A program made the position numbers and the translations under genes. Below are positions 20,284 to 32,245 of a stretch of 64,000 nucleotides of DNA, piece after piece. Position 1 is the stretch's first letter. Each line of letters opens with the position of its first letter. The DNA comes from Blastobasis lacticolella (lineage: Eukaryota; Arthropoda; Insecta; Lepidoptera; Blastobasidae): contig LR990045.1 in NCBI GenBank assembly GCA_905147135.1, forward strand, positions 11,632,173 to 11,696,172, given 5' to 3'. The notes beneath the pieces are model-generated. The model made no database searches and was not told the origin of the DNA. It saw only the letters and a list, made by a program, of their open reading frames with translations.

Positions 20284-22446
20284 CTTTCTACACACGTGTG
20301 TTATAGTTATTAATAAGTGATAATAGGTGTTGGTGTACTACGAAGTTAATAAACTTTGGGGTTTTAGAGTGCCTAATATAATACCGGCTCGTATGTGGTC
20401 TGGTCAGTTTGTCTTCATGTATCCCATTTAAATTGCCAGCGAGTACCTTCATCGCGTCTGAATATTGATGCACTATAAGACTATAAGTAAAGAATGAATT
20501 TGTTGTGTGTGTTATATACCTATATTGTGTTTTGAATAACTTTTATGAATATTATCTATATGTCGCCGTTGGATTGTTAAATCTGTTGATTAGTTGAGTT
20601 GGGAGCTAGGCTATTCATTCGAGTCAGCCGATTCAGAGAGCTAAGTAGGTAATGTATATAGCTTTCCACCAGACCACAAACTAAACTGTCATTAAAGGAC
20701 GATCGAACGCCCTAGGTGCAGTAGTTTGCAGCCTAGGCGTTCTATAGTTCCGACCACAGAACAGAAAACCTAGGCGCTCAGGGGCTTTCCCATGAACTTT
20801 ATAAAACCGTCCATATTCCGCGCAGTTCAGTTGGGAAAGAGACAAGCTTATGTGACATGTATTGAGCTGTCTCGTTCTAAGGGCAGTTAGTGTTCTGTTC
20901 AGGTCCTGCTATAATAGCTCTGACGATATGACTAAGCCACGTTTTCATTATTCCCTTTCATTAAATCGGCGACAAAAGAACAGGATGGTAAAGTTCGTGA
21001 CATAATGATTACGTGTTCATCCAATTTCTTTCAGTTTTGCATCAAAGTTGGAAAATAGTGTAAGTAGCTTAGGGGAACTACCTAAATATACAAGAATAAT
21101 TTCCATCGCAACTATAGCAACATACCATACAGGGTTTTGGTGTAGCTATCGTTGACTAATGAATTGGCTGAGAGAAAGGGGCTATTATTAGCTGTCCCAT
21201 AGGCGCTAAAGAGGATATCAGCAGCGTATGTTTAGCCCACAGAGTTCCAAGGGTTATGGTAGTATTGATAGTCTGTGCCAAACGTTCCAATTTATACGTG
21301 GTTTAAGTAGGCCGCATGAACCCATCCTAACGAAAATAAGTAGTAGCTAACCGAATACTAGGTACGACCACAGAGAACTCTATGACCGAAAGATCAGCAG
21401 ATAGAAGGTTCGGCGGCGTAATAATCTTTCTTATTTCAATTTTCATAATATTCAACTCAGAACATCTCGGTCGACACTCGTCAGTCATACCGCCTTGACG
21501 CGGCAGGGATTGTATGATGGTGGATGGATGGGACCTTATAGGCAAACCGCCTAATATAGGTAATAGTAATAGGTAATAATGTAGGTAGGTACGGTAGGAT
21601 TTTCCCACAGATTACTGTTTGCCTAAAGATAAATTAACCATCTCTGCAAAGCGTGTAAGTACATACCACAGAAAACTGTGACCAGTAACGACATCTATCA
21701 ACACTTTGAAATACTAATCAGTGTTATACGCTACAAACGTGTTTTCGCAGCACCATTTCGATAAACATACAAGTTTCCACGACACTCCAAGAGATGGCAG
21801 TACTTATCGTAATCGTGACTTGATTATGGTTCGACCGAGGAAACTACTTGGGTTCTACCTACTACGTCTGGACCGATTTCGATTATTCTTTCAAAGGAGA
21901 CAGTCTAAAATTTTCCTGACCACCAGCCGGCATAATGAGAGTTGTAATGGATAAAGCTTATAAAACGTAATGTCTTCTCGTAATTATTGAAATTCTTTAG
22001 CTAGCCAATTTATTTATATTAATGTTTAAAATATTACTAATTTGCTATGAAACGAACGCATTCTTGGCATGAAATTATGAACACACCGAAAAAAGCTATG
22101 GATGCACAAACTTATCTGACCCGGTGGCCAAAACTGGAACCAAGTGTCGCCATTTTGAAATGTCATGTCAATGCCATTAACAGCGACGCTGTCACTGGGT
22201 CAGATTAAGTTTGTGGCACTGCATAGACAGACAGGTAAAAAAATCCTAGGTTTGGACATTGACAATGACAGGCATGTCATTGTCTTTGTCATACACTGCC
22301 ACTAATGACGAATGAAACTCCATACTCCGTTAGGAAGACCTGCCCTGTGGTTGTAATTTCTTTGGCGATGATAGGCTGTGAGCGAGTTAATTAGCCATAA
22401 TAATATGTATTATGATGCTGGGGAATTGTAATTATTATTTAAGTCT
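20284..22446. repeat. Tandem duplication, copy 2 (2163 bp)
   Basis: Second copy. The left edge, the junction and the right edge all share TCTTT: GGTTCTTTCTAC, AGTCTCTTTCTAC and AGTCTCTTTTTGG. That is 5 bp of microhomology. The right edge falls inside a foldback element that is complete only in this copy. Confidence 0.97.
20705..20832 (+). promoter_or_regulatory. Candidate core promoter, duplicated copy 2
   Basis: Same block as 18542-18669 shifted by 2163: kappaB-like GGGGCTTTCC at 20781-20790, TATAAAA at 20800-20806, TCAGTT at 20827-20832, with the three CCTAGG motifs upstream. No difference from copy 1 in this block. Confidence 0.5.
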
Positions 22447-22656
22447 CTTTTTGGCCACATCTGTCGGCCATTTTATGTATCAAAAGGTGTGTGTCATGCA
22501 TTGTACGCATTTTTGCCGTTGTGCCCCTTAAAAGGAGTTTTCGTACAGAGCCATAAACTTGTCAGAATATGTGACAGCGTCGCTGTTGTTGGCATTGGTA
22601 TGACATTTCAAAATGACGAGACTTAATTCCTGTTTTGGCCATTGTGTCAGATAAGT
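22106..22656. mobile_element. Foldback element with inverted arms of about 105-110 bp
   Basis: The left arm (22106-22216) begins CAAACTTATCTGAC and contains CAGCGACGCTGTCAC. The right arm (22551-22656) is its reverse complement with scattered mismatches, ending GTCAGATAAG before a T run. Each arm is itself an imperfect hairpin, as AACTTATCTGAC reappears inverted at its inner end. About 335 bp of non-coding sequence separates the arms. No transposase. The left arm also exists at 19943-20053 in duplication copy 1, which lacks the right arm. Confidence 0.75.
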
Positions 22657-22950
22657 TTTTTTTTATGTAGTAAAAACCAAGGTTAAGCAATGCTAGTAAT
22701 GCAAGGGAGCTGGATGGGTGACCATTTCGTATTTAAGGGGAAGTCAAACGTTAGCACCGCAACGAGGTGGAAACTCGTTATGTGTGCCCCCTAATACCGT
22801 TGGCGAAGGGAGGTCGATCGAGGTGTTGTACATACCATGATTCTAAGGAAATCTAGTTCTTGTGCTAGTTGATTTTTGGCACATCCGTCAGCTATTAAAT
22901 GTAACATCACAAGGTATGTCACGTGGCACGCCGCATTACCAGTGTTTTCT
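22448..22950. repeat. Diverged direct repeat pair
   Basis: TTTTTGGCCACATCTGTCGG at about 22448 and TTTTTGGCACATCCGTCAGC at about 22873 continue in parallel for about 60 bp, through (A/G)AGGT(G/A)TGTGTCA(T/C)G-like blocks. They may be internal parts of one larger repeat. Confidence 0.5.
22675..22723 (+). repeat. 5S rRNA-derived segment (box A to box C)
   Basis: ACCAAGGTTAAGCAA aligns to the ACCGAAGTTAAGCAA region of arthropod 5S rRNA (box A). TGGATGGGTGACC (22711-22723) matches box C. The distance from TAAGCA to TGGATGGG is 27 nt, the same as in 5S genes. The middle and the ends of 5S are not conserved, so it is not a functional 5S gene. Best read as a 5S pseudogene piece or the Pol III promoter of a 5S-derived SINE. 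Confidence 0.6.
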
Positions 22951-23924
22951 CAAAGCGAGAGCATTACACGCATTATTGAACATAATGCCCTCTCCTCTTG
23001 AAATGAGTTTTTTCTTTCCTCATTGATTTCTCTTCGCTATGACGAAAAAGACTTCTTACTCCGGGCGTAAAAGGAGTTTCTTCTTTCATCGTTTACTCTA
23101 CGGCTTGTTCCAGTATTGCATGAGTGTCGCGTCAGTGTTGCAGTTTTGCTAAAAATATTAAGTTTTCAAAAAATAATTGTGAAGAATTGGCTAGACTTAG
23201 ATTTCTTTTTTCAACTGATTCGAGTTCCGTATTTTACATACTTCCGTTTTTCATTCACTTTGTACCGGCTGGATCTTAGTGAACACCTTGTATGAACCGA
23301 TAGACCCTATCCTATATATTGGTGGCAGAGTGGCGACCAGAAAGGGAGAAGTAATTTTTTTCTGTTTGTCCACTAAGCGTAAAAAAATTCCTCCACTAAT
23401 GAGAGAGAGACTCAAATCGGACCGGTCTTATTACTATCAGTGTATATGCTCTTGCGCACTAGTAAAATTATTTGTTTGCGATCTACTACCGTTAGCAACG
23501 ACATCGATGTTGACAAATTGAATCATGGCCAACGACTGTTTATGTTTGAACAGATGGTAGAGACCGTGAAAACAAGATGCTTATGCCCGTCTGCACTAAA
23601 GTTAGGCGACTCCAAAAGTGATGCCATCACATTCATAGCAATATTTTCCTAAGCATTTAGGGGTCACAAAATCGCTGTCTAAACGTAAGATTGACTTAGT
23701 GAGTTAAATTTATACATTCGGTTGGTGTTGGCACAATGCTTTTTTTTGTTATGAATATTTTAAATCAAGTTAGGCATCGTCTAAAGTTTACTGTAATCGG
23801 ATATTAGAATCTTAACGCAGTCGCGAGTGCGAGCAAATCCACCGAAAGTCTAAATCTCAACTAATAAGTAATACTTTACTCGATGACCCGCCGCGATTTC
23901 GTTCGCATGTTGTCCTACCCTATA

Positions 23925-24060
23925 AACCTATCACTCTATCTATTGTTGAAAACCGCATTATAATTCGTTGTGTAGTTTAAAAGATGTAAAAATAGCGTAC
24001 ATACATACGTACATACAGAGGGACAGACTGCAGGAAGCGACTTTGTTTTATACTATGTAA
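23925..24060 (+). repeat. Dispersed lepidopteran repeat copy
   Basis: CACTCTATCTATTGTTGAAA, ACCGCATTATAATTCG, GTTTAAAAGATG, then CATACATACGTACATACAGA and GGAAGCGACTTTGTTTTATA. Confidence 0.75.
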
Positions 24061-24119
24061 AGATGGATTCGAAAGTCATTCTATCCTTCAAACTGCACTC
24101 CAATGCCAGCAAACTCACC

Positions 24120-24215
24120 ACCAAGGAGGCCAAAGACCGATCGAAGTGGGAAAATAAGAAGGTAGAATGAGCCCGGGAGTTTGCGCGGCGCTAGAGCACA
24201 ACCGGGATTACGATG
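24120..24215 (+). pseudogene. RTE-like LINE remnant
   Basis: GGAGGCCAAAGACCGATCGA then AGTGGGAAAATAAGAAGG resembles the RAKWRR-like end also seen at 29459-29650. Short and degenerate. Confidence 0.35.
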
Positions 24216-25572
24216 ATGCCGATGAGTCTATCATTCAATCATCATCATCATCATCGTCGTAACTTGCACCCTTCAGCTTCCTGCGATCTTTGCAAGGTAT
24301 TAATGTTGTGGTAATTTTCATGAAATGCATTCAACTCTATATTTATGGACTACAATACAAAAGACATCAACGAGCTCGATTCTAGCAGCACAGCAATGTT
24401 AAAGTTGAGCCTTGAAAATCAAACTTCTTGCTTCCAAACTTAAAATCATAGATCCTTGATTCATTTTATTTGTTAATCAATCAACAATTTTTCAGAAATA
24501 TGATTCTTTAATACCTTAAACAACCAAAATTTGTTTGTGTATAGTACCTATCTAGCAGTGCTGACTTTCTTATTCGCTTGAAGTACACTGTCAAGTCAAT
24601 CCAACATAGATTGGTATCATTAATCCTCGGACTTATCCACTGGTAACAAATCGGAATACAAATTTCCAGATGATTACGGTTGGAATAATCGCGAATTGGA
24701 CCAACAGAGAATTGTACCAAAAAATGTGGCAGTCGGTAACACAAATTTAAAATGAATTCATCTCAAAGTGTGTGGGCGGGCCTTAGCTCACAAAAGACTC
24801 ACATCCGGCCACACCGTGGGTAGGTACTCTGGACAAAGTTCAATCCAATTTTGATTTAATACACGTTTAATACATGCTATGAAGAAGAATTATATAATAG
24901 CTTTGAAAAAAAAAACAAGTTAATCGATGTAAATACAGCATACCTATAATTAAGCCAAAAATGTTATAAATACCAACCTACCTAGTAATAAATTTACCAC
25001 GTAATGTTTTATACTATCGCGGTTATTATCACACATTTTAATGGGATGTTGCGGGTTTCATAATGCATGCAACTGTGTCGAAATATCGATCTACTCATAA
25101 ACAAAGAAACGCGGTAGGAAACCCAGAATATATCTTTAAAATTAACTACGGTAACATTTAGATGTTATCAGCATACCTAAATAACGATACCCAATAAAAT
25201 AATAATCGAGTTTTTTAGTCAGGAATAATTTGTCCAAAAATACCTCAAGTAATAATATACCTACACTACAAGCGCTGGTTTTTAGGTGTTGTAAACTTTG
25301 TATTAATAGATAGTAGAACGATAGGTAAAAAATTTAGAACTACCTACTGACATGACAGAATAAAATTGATTACGTATCTGCTACAGGTACGTAAGTTAAT
25401 TATAGGTTTAGACTTGTAGCACTGGTGTAACCAATGCCAAACTATAAACCAAATTCCATTGTACTAGTGTAAAGAAAGGTATACTCCGTAGCTAGATATA
25501 TTCCGTAGCACAGTCATTCACGGAATAAGGTGTAGATCATTGAGAAGGTACTAGAAAATGCTCAATGACCAG

Positions 25573-25789
25573 AGGTTCTATTTTTGAATCGCTCGCGTCG
25601 ATTCGAACGGTTTGAAATTTTGCTTATGAAAAATTCAATATTTTGTAAATCACATTGCCAATACCGAAAGTGTACGGTGCAAAAATAGGGAAAATCAGCA
25701 TCTGGCATGAAAATATCGAATTTTCCATGCCGAAAATCAAAATTGAAAACCGTTCGGAATCGAGGCGAGCGATTCAAAAATAGAGCTCC
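25573..25789. mobile_element. MITE with about 45-bp terminal inverted repeats
   Basis: The left arm TCTATTTTTGAATCGCTCGC at 25577 continues to CGAACGGTTTGAAATTTTG. The right arm (25741-25784) is its reverse complement with few mismatches. CCAGA flanks both ends (25569-25573 and 25788-25792), a possible target-site duplication. About 215 bp and non-coding. Relatives lie at about 40,895-41,165 (split by an insertion) and 58,173-58,250 (fragment). Confidence 0.8.
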
Positions 25790-26324
25790 AGATATTGCCA
25801 GTTATTAGACCTTTATCGATAGCGAAGTGGAAGGAGAGGTGTTTCTACTCTGCCAGACCACATGGTTATTAAACTTAATCGTGATAAATGGTGGCTACAC
25901 AATCACGGTACGGCTAACGTGACCCCATACGAGAGATCGCAATAACAATACGCCATGCTAATCTGAATTATAAATATAGTGCTTGCAAATTTATTCCACG
26001 TTCTGTTGTGACAATGGGATGGTAACGGTGGACTAGGTTTTGGTACTGTGCTTCGTTTACAGTTCATGTGTTGACTTTCAGCGCAGCTTGCATGTCATGC
26101 TTGCAACCCAAATTCTTAAGAATTTGGTGCAAGACGGTGCAAGCTGGTGCAATTAAATTAAACGCGACTACAGTATGTAAAGTGTTATTTTTTTAGGCAT
26201 TTAGCTTTGACCTGCCGCTGGGTGGAGTATTAACACTATCTCTATATGTCTATGGGTGCTACTATGATACCAGATTCATCCGCTGATATCATATAGAAAA
26301 CCATCCTCGCCTGGTGGTTCGTCA

Positions 26325-26640
26325 GATAAACCCATAGAGAAAATATTTACTAACGTAATATAGCAGCCATCACAAACAAAAATATTGTACCAACCTGTCA
26401 CGTGCGGGAGGTGCGGGGGGAGGCTGCTAAGTCATAGAATGACCGATGCAATGTTATCATTTTCTTTATTTTTGGCCCTCGAATGGTTCGTACAGTTTTT
26501 AATGCACAAGATGGCGTTTTTTTGAATATCCAAGCCACTGTCAGATTGGTCCGCGTCGCGCAATGTCTCAGAACTGACTGGTTCAAAGAAAATACTTGCG
26601 GTGTCCTTACGTTGATAAATATTTTCTCTATGGATAAACC
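26325..26640. mobile_element. MITE-like inverted-repeat element, 316 bp
   Basis: CATAGAGAAAATATTT in the left arm (26325-26358) pairs with AAATATTTTCTCTATG in the right arm (26607-26640), with about 30 matching bp in all. The interior is non-coding. No clear target-site duplication. Confidence 0.65.
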
Positions 26641-29100
26641 TATAGGTTCTTTGTAGACACAGATTCAATTGCGCTGTTTGTTTTCAACCGCAAATCGTCA
26701 TGCAAATTGCTTATCGGCTTTTGTCCATTACAGTGGACGTCAAAGTAAATGTAGGGCAATAAATATGTCATAAACAGGTGATGAATAAAATAACGCTATG
26801 CCATTACGTGCTCAACTGAAAATAATAAACGCCAACAATAGAATATAACCATTCACATTTGCATAGTATATACTGTTATTATACTTACCTACTACCCAAT
26901 CCAAAGGAATATAGTTCGTAATTATGTATGTAGGATAGAAGGTAAATAAATAAGCTTTTTAAAAAGTATTTTTTCAAGGGAATTTTACTTAGCGTAGAGT
27001 AGGTTTTGGCCCTGGTGTTCCCACGGAAAAATATGTAATGGGCGAAAATATTGTAAGGACAATGGACGGCAAATACTAAAAGTATTAATGAGGTCGCGGG
27101 GTAAAGCTAAGTAGCCTTTAGGGCTTTGTATAGTTAGGAGCTTGGCTCTTCATGAGATCTTATAACTTTTTCTCAGTAAAACCGTTAAGAGCTTCCGAGG
27201 CTTGGCTAAACAAATTTTACATGAAATGTTTTTGGAGGGATTTATTAATCATCAAATAACGAAAGCGTATGACATCGACCTTTCGCCGATACAACCTTCA
27301 CGTGTAGGTACGCATAATCGGGCAATGTCAAGGCGTCGATTCGCGATCAAACGAGCACGCCCCTCTTTGTGATTCCAAATTCAAACCGCTGACGCACCGT
27401 TTGGCAACGGTGCGGCCCAGAATGCCGCCCTATTGTCTAACAAACAGAGTCGTTGAAATCTGTCAAGGACCGAAGCTCAGAATAATATTGAATTGCATAA
27501 CTAAGTACCTAGGTACCTAGTCATATTCTAATAGGTAACTGATTGTCTCTGCGGTCGCAGTATACATTCTCGGGTTGCGGTAAGTTTTTCTCAACGTAGC
27601 CGATTTATGTTAATGTCATTACGTAAAAACAAATTAGCAATCTTGAACAAGAGTTTCTGCAATGCAGAGTAGGTACGTCTACCTAAAATAGTTTTGAGCA
27701 AAACGTGTGTTCTATCTTCGGCAACTTGGTCACTTTTCAAATATAGAGGTCAAACTTGAGGATAACGATTGTGACTCGTTTCCTTCTTCCTAATGCGATG
27801 TTAATTTATTTGTCATGCTATGAAACTATAATAGCTTCCGTTCAGATCTTGGAGAGGTACCCTATTATTCCTCAGATTTTTACCTAGTCTAGCGTGCAAA
27901 AAGTTATTTTTCATCACACTAGGTCGTAACTTGGATGTTTTTATATCATTTTACGCGTGCTTTTCACCTTACTATTACGCACTTGGGCGGTTAAGTTGAG
28001 TTAAGTCCCTCTGTATGTATGTGCGCTTAGATCTTTGAAACTACAAAGTTTTTAAATAAATAAATAATACGCGAACGAAGTCGCAGCGGGCCAGCTAATT
28101 AGTAGGGAATAACTTAGCAGTGGAATATTATGGGCCGATTATGGTGATACCTATTATAGAGAGGTTTTATTCGAAAACGGAAGTAGGTAGGTAACTCAAA
28201 AAGTGTTATACTTATGATACCCTCATAGAGTCCGAACAGCGTATGGGTGAAAACCGCGCGACCGCAACCGAAAAATACAATAATGGATAAGTTCCATCAA
28301 CGTGGAAATCATGGGAAAAACTGCTAAAATGAATCTGAATGTTAATTAGGTCCATTTTCGTGTAACAATCGCGTGTTTCGGCCAGACGGCCTAGACCTAG
28401 CGTGTCGGAGTTAATCAGCGGACGACGGCGTGCGAACTGAGAGCTAATACAGACTTATAACGAAGTCAACTAGGTGAATAGGCTGTTCCTAGACAGGCAT
28501 GCTCCATCATCGGCCGCATCGTCACTTACCACCAGGTGAGGTGACGGTCAAATGCCTGGCTAGTCAATTAGTAAAAAAAAACTATTTCAGACTATTTCAT
28601 ATTGGATATATCTGGAATATATAATTTGGATTCGTGGATGGAGATCATTGGATATGAGCTGGAGACACAAAGCCGAATGCAGACGACACAACGACGATCG
28701 GTATGGAAGAAATTAGAACAGCCTTGAGTAGGAAACACAACAGATATAGACAAGGCAGTCCCATAAATATTACAGGAAGCCTGAGGCTTGACAGAATCCT
28801 ATCACCGACAACACCTGTACCACCGGCACATTGATCCCATTCTACGTTAAAACAATTTAAAAAGAGTGTTTCCACGTCTTTGTATGTTTGTTAGTCACAC
28901 TACTGCTGTAGTGCTATTATCAGCTGAGATTGTGCTGTAGTTGTTAATCGGTCGTTCACAGGGAAAAGCGAATCACATTCGCAAACCACAGACCTCATTA
29001 ATAAACTATTACTAAAAATTATTTTAACTTGAGGTTACGGAAGACTTTATCATAAACCACAGTAAGGGAAAACAAAATATTCTTAGATTTGGTAGGCTTA
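26641..29100. other. No gene seen
   Basis: AT-rich. Contains a 9-bp perfect hairpin, CGCACCGTT/AACGGTGCG (27391-27412), a partial inverted dispersed repeat (27990-28100) and the LINE tail at 28474-28581. No coding sequence recognised. Confidence 0.5.
28474..28581 (+). mobile_element. 5'-truncated copy of the 32.2-35.9 kb LINE (3' tail only)
   Basis: GTGAATAGGCTGTTCC, AGACAGGCATGC, CGGCCGCATCGTCACTTACC and CAGGTGAGGTGACGGTCAAA, then an A run. Closer to the full LINE than the copy at 7434-7540, including GCATCGTCACTTACCA. Confidence 0.87.
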
Positions 29101-29205
29101 GGCGCTGCCTTAATTGGCAACGGTCGTACGACTATGGTCGTCTGACGGGCGGTTGCGAGGTCCGTCGACCATGGTCGCACGACCGTTGCCAGTTAGGACA
29201 GCGCC
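29101..29205. mobile_element. 105-bp MITE, near-perfect hairpin with TTA flanks
   Basis: The left end GGCGCTGCCTTAATTGGCAA and following CGGTCGTACGACTATGG pair with the right end in reverse complement over 37 bp with only five mismatches. Both sides are flanked by TTA. A 3-bp TTA/TAA duplication with G-rich ends suggests a PIF/Harbinger-type MITE, but that family call is inference. Confidence 0.75.
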
Positions 29206-29458
29206 TTACGCGTGCTCAAGAGGTAGCAAATGAGCTAGAATCCTTGTCCTTGTACTTTATTGCCATACCTACTCTCGTAGAATGGTGATTTATTATGATG
29301 AGATGCACGTGGTAGATAAGCATTGTGACATTAGCAGTAGATATAGTACTTATAATTACCTACATAGTTTACCTACGTATATTTTCCGCACTAAGTATTT
29401 ACGTTATCACATCAGCAGCCAACAGCCCTAGGAGTACCTACGTGAGAAATGTGCCTGA

Positions 29459-29650
29459 GCCTACCGGTATCAGGAAAGAGGTCCTGAAAGAGAACCTAAG
29501 AACCTATGGATTGACATCACCAAGTGGGATGCGAGAGCCAACGGCTACGACGCAAGGATGTCGAAGACCGAGCGAAGTGAAAAATAAGAAGAACAGTGGG
29601 AAGCGAACCTTGGCAGGTGCCAGCAATGACCGCTAGAATAATACTGATGA
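29459..29650 (+). pseudogene. RTE-like LINE ORF2 C-terminal fragment
   Basis: Reads CCTACCGGTATCAGGAAAGA, then GATGCGAGAGCCAACGGC, AGACCGAGCGAAGTGAAAAA and CCTTGGCAGGTGCC. Same order of blocks as at 14579 and 41212. Frame broken. Confidence 0.6.
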
Positions 29651-32245
29651 TCAACAGTACACTGCTGGACTTAAGCCTCCAGACTAGTGACGGATAACGC
29701 CAATCATTTCCACGCTTAGTGGACCGGTTGGAGATCGTTGTAGATCGTAACAGGTGGCCGAGACGAACTCCTCAACTTGACACCGTTCAGTTAAAGTGTA
29801 TCTAACACTTAATTATCACTTTCCCAACTACACTTAAAGTGCTTTAAACGCTATTATTCGAGATAATGTTATCAACCGCTCATCCTTACAACTGTGTGCA
29901 ACGCCACAGTGTCACGTGCTTACATTACACATAAACATTACAAACTAACATTTCTCGAGAAAAACAATGGCAGATAAAGTAATATTGTCATTTCATGACA
30001 TTGGTTGGTGTTGCAATTATTACTTTGTTGTGTCATATAAATCAGTAAGTATTATAAGGCAAGTATGCTCCATGTGTTAAAACATACCTGCGTAAAATAT
30101 TATTGTATGGAGTCGGAGGTCCATATTAGACCCCCTCGCTGATTCTAACTCTCTCCCTAACATACAAATATATCTTGAGCTCTACTAAGTATCAAAGTAT
30201 GCTTCGTACGTCATGCTATTGAATAAAATTAACTGCTGTACCACATTCATCAATATTTCTGCTGGTTGTTTGCAAATGTCCTGGTCGATGGTGGCCGCTT
30301 TCCATCAGATAAACCATCGTCGGACTGTGTGACAATAAAGAACAAGTGCTTTTCAGAATCAAATAGAAAATGCTTGCAACCGCTGTGGACCCTGAGATTG
30401 GTTGAACAGTCTCCGCAGCCGATTGGCACCCCGTGACTATATACCTATACTGTATGTATGTACCTACTTACCTATTATTATTTTTATTGTATTCTTATTA
30501 TACCTCGATATTTTGTTACCTAGCTGTCACAGGCGGAAGCAACACAGCGAGCAATAAAATTGTGAAATTGTCGTGTGCCCTTGAAAGTATGGCACCTCTC
30601 TTATCGGAACACATAGGTACAAAGTAAAGCCTACTTACATAATCCGTGCGCATTTACAAATGTAAGTAGGTACGATATTTGCGTAGACTTTCTACATCTG
30701 CCGTCTGCCACGTGCTGTACAGTCAGAGACACAAAACCTTATCTTTACCTACTTGTAGTTACTTTTGCGGAGAACGAAAACAATTGTTTTCTTTTTGGAA
30801 TTGCGATGTATATTCATCATCTTCCTGCATGTATCAATCCCGGTTGTGCGAGCGCTTCTAATATCACAATTTTTTTTTAAATCTTTTATTTATCTATAGT
30901 TATACAGTAAATCTATAACTATGCAATCTCTCCAACCCGTGTTTTCGTATGTTCTCGAAACCAAAGCAGAATAAGGAGTATATTTCAAAATAAAAGTTCG
31001 CGACCTTCTTACAAATACAAACCAACCTGCCATTATTAAATAACATTGTGACATATTTGACAAAGTGACAGGTTTGTATGAAAACAATCGGGAGCTCTTT
31101 AAATCTTTTCAGAACTCAGTCACAAAATCTTTTTCTTATCTTTCCTAGTTTCGATTCTCAAGAGAATTTGTGTTGAGAATAATCACGGTCTTCGCAGACA
31201 AAAGCTACAGTGCGTACCTAATGGCAAAGTAATATAGATGCGTAGGTATTTTATGGATAATGGTTCTGGGAGTGAATACAACTGTAGGTAATTAGTTAAT
31301 TGTAAAACAAATCAGCGTTAGCCTCAAACCACGTACCTCTAAAATGCGACAAATGATAGACGAAACCAGTAAAATACATTGCATGTATGAATGTCAATAG
31401 CCTAATCAACCGAGCATTTGGCATTTTTACTTTAAAGTTGTTCGTTGTACTGAAATCGGGAATCGAAAAAGGGTGTTGTTCGGAATCCTTTTTAAAGTCT
31501 AGGCATGGGCAATAGAAAGATAATAGACTCTCTAAAAGTAAAGCGACTTGGAAATTAGAAGATTCATTAAAATCAACAAGTCAGCAACCTGATTTTAAAT
31601 AATAAAAACGCACATCTTTTAGCTATACAGACGGACATATTCATTATTCATTAATTTTTGCGTACTTGTTGAGTTCCATCAATCCTATTATTTCCCAAGT
31701 AGGTTTACTTTTTAGACAAAGTCTAGCAGGTATGTAAGTATTTCTACTTGTTACCCGTCAAAGTACAGCTTAAAGTAACTACAGTTTTCTGCGAGAGAAA
31801 GTTGCGGTTTTAGCGGTTCACTGGTTTCAACTATAGATAACTCTATAACTTAATGCAGGTGTAGGCTTTATCAGACCAAAGCTAAGATAGTTTTACTACT
31901 GGCATTATTAAAACATAAAGGCTATACTCGGGCCACGTTTTTTGAACAATCTCAAATACTTGGTACTTACTCAATTTTGAATGGATGAGGGGTCATCTGT
32001 GTATCAACCCATTGTGGAACTTGTTTTTTATGAGGTAGGTATAGATATGGTAATTTTACCTGATTTTCGTCATGGCATTGGCATCGTCATCTTGAAACAA
32101 TAAACTTACCTGAAACAGAAAAAAATCGTTGTTTTAACATAAATCCTTAAAAAACCACTAAGATGAGTGTTTCCCGAGCGCGCTCCATACATACGTAGTT
32201 TGATTATATTTTCAACATAACGCTATCATAACCATTAAAATTTTG
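29651..32245. other. No gene seen
   Basis: AT-rich intergenic DNA with one LINE-tail-like piece (30268-30345: TGCAAATGTCCTGGTCGA, CTTTCCATCAGATAAACC). Predicted frames are 60-65 codons and unrecognisable. Confidence 0.5.

Larger units (their letters stand above)
22724..25572. other. No gene seen; AT-rich with repeat remnants
   Basis: Holds one copy of the dispersed GAAAACCGCATTA repeat (23925-24060), a weak RTE remnant (24120-24215) and a CAT/CGT microsatellite (24235-24262). ORFs of 60-80 codons here have no recognisable motifs. Confidence 0.5.

Noticed and set aside
19164..21608. Identical ORFs at 19164/21327 and 19558/21721 that look conserved
   Set aside because: They are identical only because the 2163-bp unit is duplicated; this is no evidence of coding constraint.
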